DNA of 64,000 nucleotides, taken from contig JANXBH010000009.1 of assembly GCA_025060695.1 (NCBI GenBank), positions 1-64,000 of the forward strand, written 5' to 3'. Of the stretch, positions 1 to 9,817 are shown one piece after another (the first letter of the stretch is position 1; every line of letters starts with the position of its first letter). The stretch is from Caldifarciminota bacterium. GTDB lineage: Bacteria; Hydrothermota; Hydrothermia; LBFQ01; DSFT01. A program made the position numbers and the translations under genes. Under the pieces are notes generated by a model. The model was given only the letters and a program-made list of their open reading frames with translations, did not search any database and was not told where the DNA came from.

Positions 1-588
1 GACGAGAAGGGGAACATATACTTCATTGAGATGAACACCAGAATTCAGGTGGAGCATCCAGTGACAGAGATGATAACGGGTATAGACATAGTCAAGTGGC
101 AGATAAGGATTGCCGCAGGTGAGCCTTTAAGGTATAAGCAGGAGGATGTTAACTTTAACGGCTACTCCATAGAGGTGCGCGTAAACGCAGAAGACCCTAA
201 AAAGAACTTTGCACCCAGCATAGGGACCATCGAAAGATACTATGCACCGGGAGGCTTTGGCATAAGGGTTGAGCATGCAGCCTCAAGGGGCTTTGAAATA
301 ACGCCTTACTACGATTCCATGATAGCCAAGCTAATAGCATGGGCACCCCAGTGGGAGGTGGCAGTAGACAGAATGAAGGCAGCGCTGGAGACTTACGAGA
401 TAACTGGTATAAAAACAACTATACCCCTGCTCATAGAAATCATGAAAGACCCTGACTTTAGGGCTGGCAAGTTCAACACCAAGTATTTAGAAACCCATCC
501 TCAGCTCTTTGAGTATCAAGAACAGATGGGTAAAGAAGACTTTGTAGCTTTCATATCCGCAGCCATAGCGGCGTATCACGGGCTATGA
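1..588 (+). CDS. cfiB: Biotin carboxylase-type subunit, C-terminal part (2-oxoglutarate carboxylase small subunit / pyruvate carboxylase subunit A), 5' truncated by window
   Basis: Frame open from base 1 (DEKGNIYFIEMNTRIQVEHPVTEMITG...); biotin carboxylase signature; C-terminus KEDFVAFISAAIAAYHGL closely resembles Hydrogenobacter CfiB as recalled. Confidence 0.85.
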   Translation, partial: DEKGNIYFIEMNTRIQVEHPVTEMITGIDIVKWQIRIAAGEPLRYKQEDVNFNGYSIEVRVNAEDPKKNFAPSIGTIERYYAPGGFGIRVEHAASRGFEITPYYDSMIAKLIAWAPQWEVAVDRMKAALETYEITGIKTTIPLLIEIMKDPDFRAGKFNTKYLETHPQLFEYQEQMGKEDFVAFISAAIAAYHGL

Positions 589-716
589 GAACTTTGAGAA
601 GTACTTCAACGCACAGCTTTGGCTCTTCTGGTAGAGTGGCGCACGACTCGAGGAAGTTCTATGCCAGAAAAATGTTTGAAAGTTTTCAGGTGAACTACGG
701 TTGTGAATGTGAACCC

Positions 717-1490
717 ATGGAGAATCCTATACCTCAGAACTATCTTGACCGAGTATTTTGCAAGTCTTCTGAAGACATGGCGGAGCTCCCAGATAACAGC
801 GTCCATCTTATGGTAACATCGCCACCTTACAACGTAGGCAAAGAATACGACCAAGACCTGAGCTTCGAGGAATACAGAGAGTTTCTCAAAAGGGTTTGGA
901 GAGAGGTTTATAGAGTTTTAGTTTGGGGTGGGAGAGCTTGTATAAATGTGGCTAATCTTGGCAGGAAGCCATACATACCCCTACATGCCTTTATCATTCA
1001 AGACATGCTTGAGATAGGTTTTCTCATGAGAGGTGAGATAATTTGGGTCAAGACTGGTGGAGGTGCACCTTCTACCGCTTGGGGCTCGTGGATGTCTGCC
1101 AAAAATCCTGTCATAAGAGACGAGCACGAGTATATTTTGGTCTTTTCAAAAGGCTCATACGAAAGGAAAAAGCCAGAGGACAAAGAAGACACAATAAGTA
1201 GAGAGGAGTTTTTGGAGTTTACCAGAAGTGTGTGGTATATAAGACCTGAGTCCGCAAAGAAAGTAGGACACCCTGCACCTTTTCCTGTAGAACTACCTTA
1301 CAGACTCATTCAGCTTTACACCTTCAAGGGTGAGATAGTCCTTGACCCTTTCATGGGTAGCGGTCAGACCGCTATAGCCAGCCTAATGGCAAACAGATAT
1401 TATGTAGGCTACGAAGTAAAGCCCGAGTATGTTAACCTTGCAAACCTGAGAATACAGGAGTATGTGAAAAGCTATGCATGTGCTCGTTAG
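717..1490 (+). CDS. Site-specific DNA methyltransferase (N4-cytosine/N6-adenine type); start moved from 585 to 717 (MENPIPQNYLDRVFCKSSEDMAELPDNSVHLMVTSPPYN)
   Basis: TSPPYN catalytic motif and DPFMGSGQTAIA SAM-binding motif; N-terminal extension in the ORF track lacks family character. Confidence 0.8.
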   Translation: MENPIPQNYLDRVFCKSSEDMAELPDNSVHLMVTSPPYNVGKEYDQDLSFEEYREFLKRVWREVYRVLVWGGRACINVANLGRKPYIPLHAFIIQDMLEIGFLMRGEIIWVKTGGGAPSTAWGSWMSAKNPVIRDEHEYILVFSKGSYERKKPEDKEDTISREEFLEFTRSVWYIRPESAKKVGHPAPFPVELPYRLIQLYTFKGEIVLDPFMGSGQTAIASLMANRYYVGYEVKPEYVNLANLRIQEYVKSYACAR

Positions 1491-2562
1491 AGAACCTTTA
1501 ACCGAATGTGTTAGCTTTAGAGACCTTTACGCCTATCCTTCCACCGGCTATTGTCTTTTCGGTCTTTACAGATACCCTGCCAAGTTTATTCCTCAGGTAG
1601 TCTTGTACGCCATTAAAGAATACGCACAGCATGGAGATGTGGTTTTTGACCCCTTTGCGGGAAACGGAACGGTGGGGATTGCGTGTAGGCTTTTGTGGTA
1701 TGACTATGAACTCTGGGATATAAACCCTATGCTCTCTTTTCTGCACGACTTCTGTCGTATTAACCACATAGTGTCTATGAAAGAGGTAATAAAAAGCCTT
1801 GAAGAAGTTCAAAACTCAAAAGGCGTGTATTTACCCAAGTGGGACAATGTGGCTTACTGGTATCCAGAGGGCTTTCTTGAAGAGCTTGGTAGGTTAAGGC
1901 ATGCCATAGAGAAGGTAGAAAATTATCAGGTCAAGCTCATTCTGTTGCTTGCTTTTCTTAAAACTGCCAAATACTTTTCCTATGCGGACGAAAAAGTTCA
2001 CAAGCTATACAAGTCAAAAAAGGCTAAAGAAAAAGTAGAAAAACTTCTGAGAGATAACTGGAGAAGCCTTATGAGGGAAAACCTGTGGTCTAATGTGGTG
2101 TATATTTTGGGAAAACTTCAGGAATACCTTTTGGAAAAACCGAAAGAAGTTCAAGGTGTGGTGATGGCAGGTGTGGATACTCTAAAGCAGGAACTTGATA
2201 GGGATGTGGACCTTTTGTTAACTTCGCCCCCTTATCTTCAGGCTCAGGAATATATAAGGTCAACAAAGTTGGAGCTTTTCTGGTTGGGACATACGCAGGA
2301 ACAGGTGAGCCAGCTCTCTAAAAGGGAAATTCCTTATAGGAAGGATGTTCCTGAAGTCTCTATAAAATCAGAAACTTACCATGTGCTATACGAAGCCATA
2401 GGAGAGGAAAAGCTAAGGGAAGTTTACAAAAAATATTTTATGTCTATAATAGGTTCACTTCAGAGACTTTCGGAGAAGGTTAAAAAAAGAATGCTTATAT
2501 TCGTAGGTCCTGTATACTCAGGAAATGTAAGAGTTGTTTTTATCGTCCCTATGAGGGATTGA
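1474..2562 (+). pseudogene. DNA methyltransferase, 3'-truncated: last 8 codons (VFIVPMRD) are encoded by a CRISPR-type repeat
   Basis: DPFAGNGTVGIA and TSPPY motifs; frame enters the repeat at 2536 and stops at 2562. Confidence 0.65.
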
Positions 2563-2941
2563 AACATTTAGAAGATGAAAAGAGTAAAAACACGTTTTGC
2601 TCCGTCTCCGACGGGGCAAATACACATAGGCAATTTGAAAATAGCATTAATAAATTATTTATATGCCAAGAAATAATGGATTTGCATATTATGTTTATTA
2701 TACTGGCGATATAATAAAGCAAATAAAATTAGAGCAAATAAGAAATATTAGCAATGAAAATATTGAGAAAATAATAAACGATATTTATAACGAAATCGAA
2801 AATGATCATAATGAACATTCAACAATTTTCCGATACAAAACTAGTTTTTATCATCCCTATGAGGGATTGAAATTCAGAAGTATTTTTCACCTCCCTTTCT
2901 ATCGTTATTTTGTTTCTATCATACTTATGAAGAATTGAAAA
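2536..2941 (+). CRISPR. Three 30-bp CRISPR-type repeats: 2536-2565, 2844-2873, 2912-2941 (third degenerate); one 38-nt spacer at 2874-2911, and a non-standard 278-nt interval between the first two
   Basis: gtttttatcgtccctatgagggattgaaac / gtttttatcatccctatgagggattgaaat / gtttctatcatacttatgaagaattgaaaa; 28/30 and 25/30 matches between neighbours. Confidence 0.75.
2575..2676 (+). pseudogene. gltX: 5' fragment of glutamyl-tRNA synthetase ([33 protein letters not shown])
   Basis: Class I GluRS N-terminus with [11 protein letters not shown] motif, then a stop after 33 codons. Confidence 0.7.
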
Positions 2942-3012
2942 AGAAATGTGCTGTCTGTGAACTGGTATTGGGCTTTAAGCTTTTACATCTCTCCTATAGG
3001 AAATTAAAACTA

Positions 3013-3924
3013 ATGATAGAGAATGAAATAAAAAATCACATCTTGAAAAATGGTTTTGACCTTGTGGGAATAACCGATATTGAGATACCAGAGAAGATAA
3101 GGAATAGCTTTATAAATTGGATAAAAAATAATCATCATGGAGAAATGAAGTATATGGAAAATATGGAAAAGAGACTAAACTTAAAAGCTATCTGGGAAGA
3201 TGTAAAAAGTGTAATAGTAGTTGCAAAGAACTACTATAAAAAAGTGCAATATAAAAATTACAAAATCTCAATTTATGCACTATCAAAGGACTATCATAAG
3301 GTGATTAAAAAAAAACTTATAAAAATTTTTAGGGAGTTTTCAAGGAAGTATAGTTTTAACTTTAAAGTTTATGTAGATAGTGGTCCTGTACTTGAGAAAG
3401 TTTTAGCACAAAAGGCTGGACTTGGCTGGCAAGGTAAAAACTCACTTTTAATAAACCCAAAATTTGGCTCATATATATTTTTAGCAGTAATATTAGTAGA
3501 TATAGAACTAAAACCTGACAAACCTTTTTTATATGACTATTGTGGAAAGTGTAATAAATGCATTAAATCTTGTCCTACAGGAGCAATTTTAGAAAATAGA
3601 ACAATAGATGCAAAAAAGTGCATATCTTACTTAACAATAGAATACAAGGGAGAAAATATTCCAATACCATATAAAGACTGGATATTCGGATGCGATATAT
3701 GTCAAATAGCATGTCCTTGGAATACAAAAGCAAAAGAAACAGACTGGGAAGAATTTAAAAAACTTGAAGTTTTAGAATATTCACTATACGAGCTTTTAAA
3801 ACTGAAAAAAGAAGAATATGATAGAATTTTTCAAGGAATGCCAATTAAAAGAGCAAATTTTGAAAGATTTAAAAGAAATATTCTTCACATTATGGAAATA
3901 GACCCCTCCTCCTATAAGCATTAG
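3013..3924 (+). CDS. queG: Epoxyqueuosine reductase
   Basis: Start moved to MIENEIKNHILKNGFDLVGITD; CGKCNKCIKSCPTGAI and CDICQIACPWN Fe-S motifs. Confidence 0.85.
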   Translation: MIENEIKNHILKNGFDLVGITDIEIPEKIRNSFINWIKNNHHGEMKYMENMEKRLNLKAIWEDVKSVIVVAKNYYKKVQYKNYKISIYALSKDYHKVIKKKLIKIFREFSRKYSFNFKVYVDSGPVLEKVLAQKAGLGWQGKNSLLINPKFGSYIFLAVILVDIELKPDKPFLYDYCGKCNKCIKSCPTGAILENRTIDAKKCISYLTIEYKGENIPIPYKDWIFGCDICQIACPWNTKAKETDWEEFKKLEVLEYSLYELLKLKKEEYDRIFQGMPIKRANFERFKRNILHIMEIDPSSYKH

Positions 3925-5161
3925 CAATTCGCTCAATCGCAAGAATATAAGAAGAAGTTCTAAGATCTACTAAATATTTTTTAGAAGTAGAATAAACTTC
4001 GTTTATTACTCTAATTAGTCTTTTTTCTAAGCTTGCATTTACTTCCGCTTCATCCCAATAATATCCAATTTTATCCTGAATCCATTCTAAATACGAAACA
4101 ATTACTCCTCCAGAGTTTGCTAATATATCGGGAATTACAATTTTCCCATTTGAAAGTAAAATTTCATCAGCCTCAAAAGTTGTAGGACCATTTGCACCTT
4201 CTACTATATACCTTGCTTTTATATATCCTGCATTTTCTTCAGTTATTTGATTTTCCATTGCAGCTGGTACTAAAATATCTACATCTAATTTAAATAATTC
4301 TTCATTTGTTATACTATCTGCGTTTGGATAACCTGCAACAGTTCTTCTTATTTTACCTTCTATATTCTTCTCGTAGTATGCATATTTTATTAAGTCCTGA
4401 ATATCTAAGCCATTTTCATTATATACCCCTCCACCCGAATCAGTTATACCAACCACTTTTGCACCCATTTGAGTTAAAAACAAAGCAGTATAACTTCCTA
4501 CATTTCCAAAGCCCTGAATTGCAACCTTTTTACCTTCAACACTATCTCCAAAAATTTTTAAAAACTCTCTAATGTTAATAGCTACACCTCTTCCAGTTGC
4601 TTCCTTTCTTCCCTTTGAACCACCAAGGAAAACAGGCTTACCTGTAACAACTGCAGGCTCATTGTATCCCTTTATTACACTATATGTATCCATAATCCAT
4701 GCCATAATTTGCTCATTTGTCAAAACATCAGGTGCAGGAATATCAAGAGAAGGACCAATTAAACTAATAATCTCATATGTATATCTTCTTGTTAAGTTCT
4801 CAAGTTCTCTTAAGGACAGCTTCGTTGGGTCTACCTTTACCCCACCCTTCGCACCTCCAAATGGCAAATCTACAAGAGCACACTTAAATGTCATCCACTG
4901 GGCTAATGCTATTACTTCGTCCCTGTCTAAATCAGGAGAATATCTAATACCACCCTTATATGGACCTAATGCATTGTTATACTGACATCTATAACCTTCA
5001 AAAACCTTTATCTCGCCATTATCCATTCTTACAGGAATATAAACTTCTACAACTCTCTCTGGATAGCTAAGTATTTCTCTTATCCAGTTTTCAAGATGCA
5101 TTATCTCTGCAGCCTTGTTAAATTGCTTCATTGCCTCAACTCTTGGATTTTTTTGCTCCAT
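3890..5161 (-). CDS. gdhA: Glutamate dehydrogenase (Glu/Leu/Phe/Val family)
   Basis: PYKGGIRY, DLPFGGAKGG, GFGNVG motifs. Confidence 0.95.
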   Translation of the reverse strand: MEQKNPRVEAMKQFNKAAEIMHLENWIREILSYPERVVEVYIPVRMDNGEIKVFEGYRCQYNNALGPYKGGIRYSPDLDRDEVIALAQWMTFKCALVDLPFGGAKGGVKVDPTKLSLRELENLTRRYTYEIISLIGPSLDIPAPDVLTNEQIMAWIMDTYSVIKGYNEPAVVTGKPVFLGGSKGRKEATGRGVAINIREFLKIFGDSVEGKKVAIQGFGNVGSYTALFLTQMGAKVVGITDSGGGVYNENGLDIQDLIKYAYYEKNIEGKIRRTVAGYPNADSITNEELFKLDVDILVPAAMENQITEENAGYIKARYIVEGANGPTTFEADEILLSNGKIVIPDILANSGGVIVSYLEWIQDKIGYYWDEAEVNASLEKRLIRVINEVYSTSKKYLVDLRTSSYILAIERIANAYRRRGLFP

Positions 5162-5166
5162 ATTGA

Positions 5167-5201
5167 AAATTTTAAAGTAATAATTAAATACTTTAAAATT
5201 T
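5167..5201. promoter_or_regulatory. Back-to-back CTTTAAAATTT promoter-like elements (5167-5177 minus, 5191-5201 plus) serving gdhA and the 5212 gene
   Basis: Motif in both orientations within a 50-bp divergent intergenic region. Confidence 0.55.
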
Positions 5202-5211
5202 ATAACTTCTT

Positions 5212-6324
5212 ATGGGTTTTGCATATACGCCCGGTTTAAAGGTTACAAAATATACAAGAATAGTAAAGGAAAGGAAATTACCAATTAAGGGAAATGTTCT
5301 TGTAGATAAAGGGCAAAAGGTAGCAGCGGAAGACATAGTAGCAAAAACCGAAATTCCCGGAAATGTTAATATAATAAACATTGCAGGAATACTTGGAATA
5401 ACACCTAAGGAAATTTATAAGTATATAACCAAAAAGGAAGGAGAAGAGATAAAAAAAGGAGAAATTATAGCAATAAACAAAGTACTTTTTGGTCTAATTA
5501 GAAATCCAGTTCTATCTCCAATTGATGGATTTGTAGAGAATATTTCAGATATTACAGGACAAGTTATATTAAGAGAGCACCCAATTCCTATACAAGTAAA
5601 TGCATATGTAGATGGAAATGTAATAAAGGTTATTGAAAATGAAGGAATTGAAGTTGAATGCCATGGTGCTTTTATTCAAGGTATATTCGGTATAGGCGGT
5701 GAAAAGATTGGAAAAATTAGAATTGCAGTAAAAAACCCTGAAGATAGTTTAAAAATAGAACATCTTTTAGAAGATGAAACAGGGAATATTATAGTAGGTG
5801 GTTCATATGCAAATAGCGAAGTAATAAGAGAAGCAATGAGAAGAAATGCTATAGGAATAGTTTTAGGAGGAATAGATGATTATACAATAAAGGAAATACT
5901 TGGATATGATATTGGAGTTGCAATTACAGGAAATGAAAATATTAGTACAACCATAATAATAACTGAAGGATTTGGAAAAATACCAATAGCAAGTAGAACT
6001 TTTGATATATTAAGTTCATTAGATGGTAAAAAAGCTTCTATAAATGGAGCAACTCAAATAAGAGCAGGAGTTATGCGACCAGAGATAGTTGTCCCATTAA
6101 GCGTAGGAAAAGAGGTTGAAAATAAAGAGGATGGGACACTAAAAGTTGGAAAACTTGTAAGAATTATAAGAAGTCCGTATTTTGGTATGATTGGTAAAGT
6201 TGCGGAGCTTCCCATTGAACCTGTAGGTATAGAAACTGAATCAAAAGTAAGAATACTACGAGTTCAAATAGACGGACAAATTATATCTGTCCCAAGAGCA
6301 AATGTAGAATTAATAGAAGAGTAA
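5212..6324 (+). CDS. Conserved-looking hypothetical protein with sandwich-hybrid-like and C-terminal KOW-like segments
   Basis: Long ORF with good coding character; PIDGFVENISDITGQVILRE and GMIGKVAELPIEPVGIETESKVRILRV segments; no family firmly recognised. Confidence 0.5.
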   Translation: MGFAYTPGLKVTKYTRIVKERKLPIKGNVLVDKGQKVAAEDIVAKTEIPGNVNIINIAGILGITPKEIYKYITKKEGEEIKKGEIIAINKVLFGLIRNPVLSPIDGFVENISDITGQVILREHPIPIQVNAYVDGNVIKVIENEGIEVECHGAFIQGIFGIGGEKIGKIRIAVKNPEDSLKIEHLLEDETGNIIVGGSYANSEVIREAMRRNAIGIVLGGIDDYTIKEILGYDIGVAITGNENISTTIIITEGFGKIPIASRTFDILSSLDGKKASINGATQIRAGVMRPEIVVPLSVGKEVENKEDGTLKVGKLVRIIRSPYFGMIGKVAELPIEPVGIETESKVRILRVQIDGQIISVPRANVELIEE

Positions 6325-6325
6325 A

Positions 6326-8272
6326 TTGGGCGAGTTTAGAAGACTACTAAAGTTTGTTCTTCCATACAAAAAATTTCTAATAATCTCTATATTTGTAGTT
6401 TTAATCTCCGCATTTGTAGAACTTTCTATGCCGTACTTAATAAAAATAGCAATAGATAAGCATATATCTCCACAAGTTGTCCAACTAAATAAAATACCAG
6501 AATGGAAAGATAAATATCCACAAGCATTTTATGAAAACTTCGTTCTCATATATGAAATACCAAATCATTTAAGAAGTGAATTAGAAAAGCTCGGTTATTT
6601 AAGCGAAAAGAAATACTATATTATATCAGATTCTATGGAAAATGCAATAAAGTTCAAGGATAAATACATAATTTCAGTTGAAGAATATAGTAAATTAGAA
6701 AATAAGTTTGCATTAAGGAAAGATGACATTAAGGCTATTATCTTTATTTCCGTAGTTTACATTGGACTTTTGGTTCTTGATTTTATTTTGGTATATTTAC
6801 AGATTTTGATTTTAACGATATTGGGACAAAAAAGCGTATTTGAAATAAGAACTAAGTTATTTGAGCATTTGCTAAAGCTTAGAATAGAGTTCTTTCAAAA
6901 GCAAAAGGTTGGAAGATTAGTAACGAGAGTTGCTAACGATGCAGATGCCATAAATGAATTTTATACTTCAGTTTTAGTAAATTTAATTAGAGACATAGTT
7001 TTAATTATTGGAATAGTAATTTTGATGCTAATTATGAATGTTAAAATTACGCTAATTGTGCTTTCAATTATTCCATTTTTAATTATTGCAAGTGCTATAT
7101 TTAGATACTATGCAAGAAAGGCATATGATAATGTAAGAAGGATACTTGGAGACTTAAATGCATTTTTAAACGAGAGTATAGTTGGAATTTCAGCTATTCA
7201 AGCATTTAATGGTCAAGCTCATATGTTTAAGAAATTTAGTAATGTTAACACTGATTTATATAAGGCATTTTTAAATGTTATTTATGTATTTGGAATATTT
7301 ATGCCAATAGTAAGTCTTGCATCCTCTATTGCAATAGCATTTCTAATTTACCAGGGAGGAATTGATATTATAAAACAATCATTTACATTTGGAAGTCTCG
7401 TAGCATTTATTAACTATATAGAAATGCTATTTAATCCAATTAGGGATTTGGCTGAAAAATACAATACTATGCAGTCCGCATTTATTGCATCAAAAAGAAT
7501 ATTTTTACTAATGTCAGAAAAGACAGAAAACTACTCTCAAGGAAAGATAATTCAGGATGTAAAAGGTCGTATTGAGTTTAAAAATGTATACTTTGCATAT
7601 GAAGAAGAAAATTGGGTCTTAAAGGATTTTAATTTAACCATAGAACCTGGGCAAAAAGTTGCAATAGTTGGTCCAACGGGAAGTGGAAAAACTACCATTA
7701 TGAATTTACTTTTAAGATTTTGGGATGTTCAAAAAGGTCAAATATTGCTTGATGGAGTAGATATTAGGGAATTAAATATTAGCTTTTTAAGAAGTCAATT
7801 TTCATGGGTTTTGCAAGATGTTTTTCTATTTTCTGGTAGTGTTAAGGATAATGTATTTTTATATAGGAAAAATGGGAAAATTGAAAACTACTTGGATTAC
7901 TTTGGAGTAAGTGAATATATAAAGGTTGATAAATTAGTAAACGAAAGAGGAACTACTTTTTCGCAAGGTCAAAGACAAATTATTTCATTCATTAGAGCAA
8001 TTGCAAATAATCCTAAAATATTACTCTTAGATGAAGCAACAAGTAGCATAGACCAAGAAACTGAAAATATAATACAAAAGTCTTTAGAAAAATTACTAAA
8101 AGATAAAACTGCAATAATAATTGCACATAGATTATCTACTATAAAGAATGCTGATAAAATAGTAGTGCTATATAATGGAGAAAAGATTGAAGAAGGAAAG
8201 CATGAAGAACTAATAAATAAAAAAGGCTTTTACTATCATCTATATTCAATACAATTTGAAGCTATAAACTAA
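6326..8272 (+). CDS. ABC transporter, fused permease/ATPase (MsbA/multidrug type), TTG start
   Basis: Walker A GPTGSGKTT, signature-like FSQGQRQ, Walker B ILLLDEATS, N-terminal TM domain. Confidence 0.9.
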   Translation: MGEFRRLLKFVLPYKKFLIISIFVVLISAFVELSMPYLIKIAIDKHISPQVVQLNKIPEWKDKYPQAFYENFVLIYEIPNHLRSELEKLGYLSEKKYYIISDSMENAIKFKDKYIISVEEYSKLENKFALRKDDIKAIIFISVVYIGLLVLDFILVYLQILILTILGQKSVFEIRTKLFEHLLKLRIEFFQKQKVGRLVTRVANDADAINEFYTSVLVNLIRDIVLIIGIVILMLIMNVKITLIVLSIIPFLIIASAIFRYYARKAYDNVRRILGDLNAFLNESIVGISAIQAFNGQAHMFKKFSNVNTDLYKAFLNVIYVFGIFMPIVSLASSIAIAFLIYQGGIDIIKQSFTFGSLVAFINYIEMLFNPIRDLAEKYNTMQSAFIASKRIFLLMSEKTENYSQGKIIQDVKGRIEFKNVYFAYEEENWVLKDFNLTIEPGQKVAIVGPTGSGKTTIMNLLLRFWDVQKGQILLDGVDIRELNISFLRSQFSWVLQDVFLFSGSVKDNVFLYRKNGKIENYLDYFGVSEYIKVDKLVNERGTTFSQGQRQIISFIRAIANNPKILLLDEATSSIDQETENIIQKSLEKLLKDKTAIIIAHRLSTIKNADKIVVLYNGEKIEEGKHEELINKKGFYYHLYSIQFEAIN

Positions 8273-9783
8273 TGCGTAAAATGCCTAATACCTGTAAATA
8301 CAAGCTTTATATTATATTTCCTTGCTTTTTCTATAATTTCTTTATCTCTAATTGAACCACCTGGCTCTACTATTAAGTAAATTCCATTTTCATGTGCAAG
8401 TTCAATACTATCTGAAAATGGGAAAAATCCATCGCTTATTAAAATGCTATTTTTTGACCTTTCCCCTGATTTCATAATAGCAACTTTAAGCGCGTCAATC
8501 CTACTTGTCTGACCTATACCCATACCAACCGTAGAAAAATCCTTTACTAATAAAATTGCATTTGACTTCATATACTTTATTACTTTAAGACCAAACTCTA
8601 TATTTTTTATTTCATATTCAGTTAAATTTTCACCACTTAAAAGCTCCATCTTTGAATACAAAACACTATCATCTTCACATATTAGAATATCTCCTCCAAT
8701 ATCTCTAATAAAAAACTTAGGCTTATTAAAATCTTTAACTTTTAACAGCTTTCTATTTTTCTTCTTTCTTAAAATTTCAATACTATCGTTTGTATAGTCT
8801 TTAGCTATAATGATTTCATAAAACTGTTCGTTCAGTAAATGTGCAACTTCCTCATTTACTAAAAAATTAAATGCAACTATTCCACCATATGCGGAAGTTT
8901 TATCGCTTTCATATGCTTTTAAATATACCTCAGTATCACTACTTCCTATTGCAACACCACATGGATTATTGTGCTTTACAATGGCACAAGCAAACTCACT
9001 AAACTCACTTACAATACTATAAGCATAAAAACTATCAAGAAGGTTATTATATGATAGCTCTTTTCCATAAATTAGTTCTATAGACTGAGAAAAACCCTTA
9101 TAGTAATTGTTAAACAATAAACTTGCATTTTGATGAGGATTTTCTCCATATTTTAATTTAAACCCCTTCCTATAAGAAAAAACTACTTCACTATCAAATA
9201 AGCTATATTTCCACCTATTTAAAAGTTCGTTATAAATGAAACTATCATAGCTTGCACTCTTGTAAAATGCCTTTAATGCAAGTTTCCTTCTATCTTCAAT
9301 ACTAAGAATATTAGTTTTTAATTTCTCAATTACCCAGCTCAAATCATTTAAATCTACTATAACTATTACATCTTTATAGTTCTTTGCACCTGCCCTAATT
9401 AAAGAAATTCCACCAATATCAATAAATTCAAATAGTTTTTCCTCATCATATTCTATCTTTGAAAAATTTTCAAAAGGATATAATTCTACTATTACTAATT
9501 CAATATTAGGAATATTGTTTTCCATTGCCTCTATTATATGTTTTTGAACATTTCTCCTATAAAGTATTCCACCAAATATATATGAATTTAATGTTTTTAC
9601 CCTTCCGTCAAATAGTTCTTTTTGACTAAACAATTCACCAATAGTATTAACATCTATTTGCAAATTTCTTAAATAGCTTGCAGTTCCATCTGTAGAGATA
9701 ATTCTATATCCAAGATTTATTAGTTCTATTACATACTTCTCTATATTTTCTTTTGACCATACTGAAACGAGTGCATACTTCAT
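8269..9783 (-). CDS. purH: Bifunctional AICAR transformylase / IMP cyclohydrolase
   Basis: STDGTASYLR, KYGENPHQNASL, KHNNPCGVAIG motifs. Confidence 0.95.
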   Translation of the reverse strand: MKYALVSVWSKENIEKYVIELINLGYRIISTDGTASYLRNLQIDVNTIGELFSQKELFDGRVKTLNSYIFGGILYRRNVQKHIIEAMENNIPNIELVIVELYPFENFSKIEYDEEKLFEFIDIGGISLIRAGAKNYKDVIVIVDLNDLSWVIEKLKTNILSIEDRRKLALKAFYKSASYDSFIYNELLNRWKYSLFDSEVVFSYRKGFKLKYGENPHQNASLLFNNYYKGFSQSIELIYGKELSYNNLLDSFYAYSIVSEFSEFACAIVKHNNPCGVAIGSSDTEVYLKAYESDKTSAYGGIVAFNFLVNEEVAHLLNEQFYEIIIAKDYTNDSIEILRKKKNRKLLKVKDFNKPKFFIRDIGGDILICEDDSVLYSKMELLSGENLTEYEIKNIEFGLKVIKYMKSNAILLVKDFSTVGMGIGQTSRIDALKVAIMKSGERSKNSILISDGFFPFSDSIELAHENGIYLIVEPGGSIRDKEIIEKARKYNIKLVFTGIRHFTH

Positions 9784-9817
9784 AAGTTAGAAAATTTTAA
9801 TCTTTAAAATTTTTTAT

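Noticed and set aside
585-716. N-terminal 44 residues of the first methyltransferase ORF
   Set aside because: Looks like read-through non-coding sequence (MRTLRSTSTHSFGSSGRVAHDS); family similarity begins near MENPIPQNYLDRVF.
2663-2938. 91-aa [19 protein letters not shown]...
   Set aside because: It crosses two CRISPR repeats (HPYEGLKF and related residues are repeat-encoded), so it is unlikely to be a gene.
4572-4985. Plus-strand 137-aa ORF inside gdhA
   Set aside because: Antisense shadow of a well-supported conserved gene.
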